DNA from: Ichthyophonus hoferi
Taxonomy: Eukaryota > Opisthokonta > Ichthyosporea > Ichthyophonida > Ichthyophonidae
Direction: 5' to 3'
Length of the DNA stretch: 23,816 bases
NCBI GenBank assembly: GCA_002751075.1
Contig: NAOQ01000125.1
Span: forward strand, 121,676-145,491
The number at the start of each line of letters is the position of its first letter. Within the stretch, counting starts at the first letter, position 1. Of the stretch, positions 20,063 through 23,816 are shown one piece after another. The notes beneath the pieces are model-generated. The model saw only the letters and a list, made by a program, of their open reading frames with translations, had not been told where the DNA came from and searched no databases. The translations under genes were made by a program, and so were the position numbers.

Positions 20063-23001
20063 ATGGGTACGGTGATTGATGTCCCTACCTTCTACCCAAC
20101 TAATGAAGAGTTTTCTGATTTCGCCAAATACATTAAATATTTGGAACAGAAATATAATGCCCACCAATATGGCCTTGTAAAGGTGTGTAAGCCACATGAT
20201 TGGACTCTTTATTTACATGTTTCTGTATGTATTGTACATGGGTTTTCTGGTTTGCCGTAAGTCTTAGGTCAAGTGAGGGGATTAGGGAGTCTTGAGCATA
20301 TGATTAAAAGTGTATTTGGTTTGTTAATAATAAATATTAAAATATATATTAATATTATTAATAAATAAATAAAAACAATGGAAAGAGGATGGCGGAACAT
20401 GACAATTCTGATATTCAGTTAATTCAGCACTGGACTCTTACATTATATATATATTCATTTGCCCTGCCATCCATTCTTATATTATTATTTTTATCTTAGC
20501 TAGTATTCATTTCAAAATTTATTTGTGCTTCAGTAAGTTTTCTATTTGTAATATACTATAAATATGATATGTATTGTTGGTGTTATTTTTATTTTTTTTA
20601 CATTGGTTTACAGCAAACCAACTCACAACTCGTTTCAAAGTGTTTATTTCTTAGTTTTATTTTTAATTTTTTAAAAAAGTCAAAAAATATGTTCAAAGCC
20701 CGGGCAATCTAGGCCAATCCCACTGGTCAGAAATCACGCTCCGTGTAGCGTTTGACCAATTGACGTCCGTGAGTGATATAGTTAGTATACATAGCATATA
20801 TAATATATGGTATAGAGAATATATAGTATATAGCGTATCTGCAGTATAGAGTATATAGTATATAGAATACATATAATATAGAATATATAAAGTATAGGTA
20901 TATAGTATGGAAAGTATATAGTATACAGTATATAGTTTGTAGAATATGGAATATATATAGAATAAAGAGTATATAGTATAGAGTATAGAGCATATAACAT
21001 AGAAAGTATATAGTATGCAGCATATAGTCTAGAAATTATATAGTGTACAGTATATAGTTTGTAGAGTATAGAGTATATATAAGTATATACAGTATATATA
21101 GTATATAGTAGACAGAGTAAATAGTATGTAGTATATAGAGTATATAGGATATATGTTGCATATATGGAATCACATACATGCATTGAATGTTTGAATATAA
21201 ATCATAGATGTGTATATGTGACAAGATAAGTATATAGGTGTACGTATATATATATATTATCTATGTTTATATGACTTAACGTAATTTTGAGCTGTGTTTG
21301 GTTTGCTTCACGTTTTAATTAAGAAAATTATCTATTTCAGGCCAAATAGGGTTAAATTGTATATTCTCCGATCAGCAACTACTGAGTGGTTATACCCCTG
21401 TAAGGTTAATTACTGAAATATTTTAAATATAAATACTATTTAATCGGTTATTAATTATTATTTTTACCGTAAACCAATGAGATATATGCAATTATACAGC
21501 CTCTCCAGACCAACTAGATATTCCTTTAAAATATAATACAGCGACGACCCAGCCCTACTAATTAATTGATAATAACAAGGCAAGAGATAGACATTTCTCT
21601 GCAATACTAATGTCAGGTCACCTGATCTTCACTCAGTCATATCCTGAGGCTATGAATACACGTGCATATATATGTGTGTATTGTATGTATACTTCCACCA
21701 ACTGGCCTTTAATATAATGTATACATAATGTAATATGATCTCTATATATATTACCTGTTTCCTATTAGCTATTATTGATTGGTTCTCCCTTATTTAACTA
21801 GAATACAGTTAATGATTATTAGCTATATATCACATATCTGCTTTGTCATACTATTGCTGGCACTTCTCGGCACCATTAATATATTTTAATGGCTAATTTT
21901 GAATGGAGGTATTGAGATATGTTTTAATATTATTATTTTTAAATTATATTCTCGGGTTCTCTACTAAGAACTCAATTTTATTGGTACAATATGATAATGA
22001 CATCAGTCCCTAAATCATTTTTGGACCAGTAATAATAGAGGTAACTGAGTTAATATTTTATAGACCAATAATAATCAAGAGGGGGAAACAATAATAACCG
22101 AATATGGAGATATTAGGATTTTATTGGTTAATAGGTGTATAACTTTAATTAAGCATATATTTAACTAATCCTTTCTTAGGTGGTACCTCCTGCTGGTTGG
22201 GTGGCAAGGGAAGACTACGGGGGATTAGACGATACGTTAATTGTATCTAACCCAATAGAACAAGATATTACTGGCCAACAGGGTATATATATGACTATAT
22301 AAAGATATGTCTATATAGATGTACATGTAGATAGAGATAGGGAGAGATGTAGACTACTGCACATATCTCTATCATGCATGTGTATTTACCCTAGTGTGAT
22401 ACATTCTGCATTATAAATTATACACTATACACTATGCATGAATATGCAGTCATAACAATACATCTATACAAACCATTAATAGATGTATATACTACCCACT
22501 GACTTTAATTTAGGTGTTTACATATACATATCTTGCTAGAACTTTATTTTTCTCTCTATATCATCTAGATACCTCACTAGCTTTCATATACCAAACCTCA
22601 TCCTAATCCTAGCAAGGAGCAATACATTTAATACATTTATCACTAGCTATAACTGGTCGCATGCTGTCACACCAACACTCACTTTATATCTCCGCCTCTT
22701 GTATTACATTATTATATTATTGATAACATAGCATCAATCATAGAATTCACTCGGAAAGGATCAAACATTGCTTCCAATTTACTGAGCACTAAACCATTTC
22801 TCTATACACCACCATATTATTTATCTACAAACTGAATACTAATTTTTATCATTGGTGTGTCGTAATGCATTGTACTATATATAGGTAACCACTATGATTG
22901 GTCTAGTGATAAAGATAATTGACCAATGGTGAGGGGCTATAGGAGCTTATCAGGCTATGAATCTACTGAGGAAGGACATGTCTCTGGGTGATTTTAAAAA
23001 G
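20063..23001 (+). CDS. KDM4/JMJD2-like histone lysine demethylase, 5' part (three exons)
   Basis: Exons: 20063-20182 (start codon, phase 0 end), 22180-22282 (phase 1 end) and 22943-23001. The first encodes the JmjN domain: VPTFYPTNEEFSDFAKYIKY and then AHQYGLVK, matching the KDM4 pattern TFRPTxEEFxDFxxYxxYxE...AGLxK. The second continues VVPPAGWVAREDYGGLDD and NPIEQDITGQQG, matching IxPPxxWxxRxxYDDIDDxxIxxPIQQxxTGQSG. The third, AYQAMNLLRKDMSLGDFKK, matches the stretch before the KDM4 JmjC domain. Family members use Fe(II) and 2-oxoglutarate to demethylate H3K9/K36 in the nucleus; the iron-binding JmjC residues are outside the window. The ATG at 20063 fits the family start and has a good context (caacATGG). 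The donor after exon 3 (AAG|gtttcc) is weak. Intron 1 is about 2 kb and intron 2 about 660 bases. Confidence 0.88.
20770..21245. repeat. Degenerate TATAGTATA-type satellite in KDM4-like intron 1
   Basis: Irregular repeats of tatagtatagagtat/gtatatagtata fill about 470 bases. Nearly all non-A/T bases on the plus strand are G, so the tract is strand-asymmetric. The long Tyr/Ile/Leu-rich open frames on the minus strand here are artefacts of the repeat. Confidence 0.9.
21341..21399 (+). other. Candidate cassette (stop-introducing) exon in KDM4-like intron 1
   Basis: A good acceptor (ctatttcag) and donor (CCCCT|gtaaggtt) bracket 59 bases. Inserted after exon 1 in phase 0 it would read Ala-Lys-stop, so it cannot be a normal coding exon. 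It may be a regulatory 'poison' exon or a chance pair of splice-like sites. Confidence 0.25.
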
Positions 23002-23640
23002 GTTTCCGTCTCCACTTCCTTAGATATACGATTATGATAGCTACTCTAATATGGTGTTTTGTATTGTATACTACTGCATTGTATTTGTTTCTATTATATT
23101 GAATTATATTATATTCTCCCGTATTACATAACCTTTTCCTGGAATCGTTCTCATTGCATCATTAAATATTTTAAAATGCGATGCACCTTTAATGAAATAA
23201 TATGATTAGCATTCTGTTATATAACCCTATTACTAACCCAATCTAGCATAGTTTTACAACAATATCTACTAGGGAGCATACCTATACATATGTAAAGGGG
23301 AAACCACCCCGGAATTATATCTCAATGGCATTCCTTTCTCTCAATAGTAATAGATGAAAATAACTATAGCAGACATTAAATACTTCTTACTATATCATAC
23401 ATAGTTATAACAGTGAAATTCTCGCTCAATTCACTCTCGTTAACCCCCTCTCTTCCAATCATAATAGTATTTATGCATAAGACTACTTTATTGGCCAATA
23501 GCTGTCATTACATATAGACATACATATACATGCACGTATATTCATCTGTACTCTACTCTAACTACAGTTAGCCGCAATGCGCAAACATACCCCACCTGCG
23601 TGTCATGAAAATTACAAAGAATTGGAAAGGTATATATAAT
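23002..23640. other. Intron 3 of the KDM4-like gene, no exon recognised
   Basis: The next KDM4 segment (start of JmjC, LAxxxxYxxP) was not found before the window end. The sequence is AT-rich with no notable structure except a ttattggccaatag CCAAT palindrome near 23479. Confidence 0.5.
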
Positions 23641-23816
23641 ATCTTTTGGTATATTAATATAGTCTAATATAATATAATAATATAATATAGTATAGTATAG
23701 TATATAGTATAATATAATATAATACAATATTATATAATATAATATAGTATAGTATAGTATAATATAGTATATAGTATAATATAATATAATATAATATAAT
23801 ATAATATAGTATAGTA
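23640..23816. repeat. TATAA/TATAG pentamer satellite
   Basis: taatataatatagtatag-type repeats with a mostly 5-base period run to the window end. Like the tract at 20770, the G's are on the plus strand only. It probably continues to the right. Confidence 0.9.

Noticed and set aside
20727-21224. Long Tyr/Ile/Leu-rich minus-strand frames resembling membrane proteins
   Set aside because: They are translations of the TATAGTATA satellite; the same pattern is open in several frames.
22513-22540. Alternative third KDM4 exon after ttaatttag
   Set aside because: In the required phase it meets a stop after eight codons. The exon at 22943 fits the family much better.

Overview
The window is AT-rich eukaryotic DNA with intron-containing protein genes, long introns full of simple repeats, and decayed transposable elements. 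GT-AG splice sites, an N-terminal secretion signal and chromatin-reader families point to an animal or a close relative. A sponge-like genome is my guess, not something the sequence proves. I see no rRNA, tRNA or CRISPR array.

Layout. 713-2232 (+) holds the last four exons of a PHF7/G2E3-like PHD protein whose 5' part lies left of the window. It converges on 3093-4519 (-), a two-exon dual-specificity phosphatase with an intact HCxxGxxR loop. 4520-6843 has no convincing gene but carries hairpins and one copy of a dispersed repeat. 6844-7236 (-) is an intact single-exon gene for a 130-residue protein with a CPNRCGHGG motif and no known function. About 7615-9070 is a broken coding relic of a family I do not recognise. 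10074-10356 (-) may be the last exon of an unidentified gene.

11643-16211 (-) is a nine-exon gene for a secreted spherulin-4-like protein. All splice phases agree, and one intron appears to be GC-AG. Downstream of its stop, coding-like sequence continues in two alternating frames to 11298. About 17050-17920 (+) is a decayed Merlin-type (IS1016/ISXO2-like) DNA transposon, ending near a GC-rich hairpin with a T-run. A CCAAT-plus-TATA stretch follows. 20063-23001 (+) is the 5' part of a KDM4/JMJD2-like histone demethylase: JmjN domain and linker in three exons. The catalytic JmjC domain must lie right of the window.

The genes do not form an evident pathway. Two (PHF7-like and KDM4-like) concern chromatin, one is signalling, and one is secreted. 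I found no new multi-gene system. The points most worth a second look are the spherulin-4-like C-terminal frame switch, the GC-AG intron, the unidentified CPNRCGHGG gene, the Merlin relic, a possible stop-introducing exon in the KDM4-like gene, and the inverted dispersed repeat.
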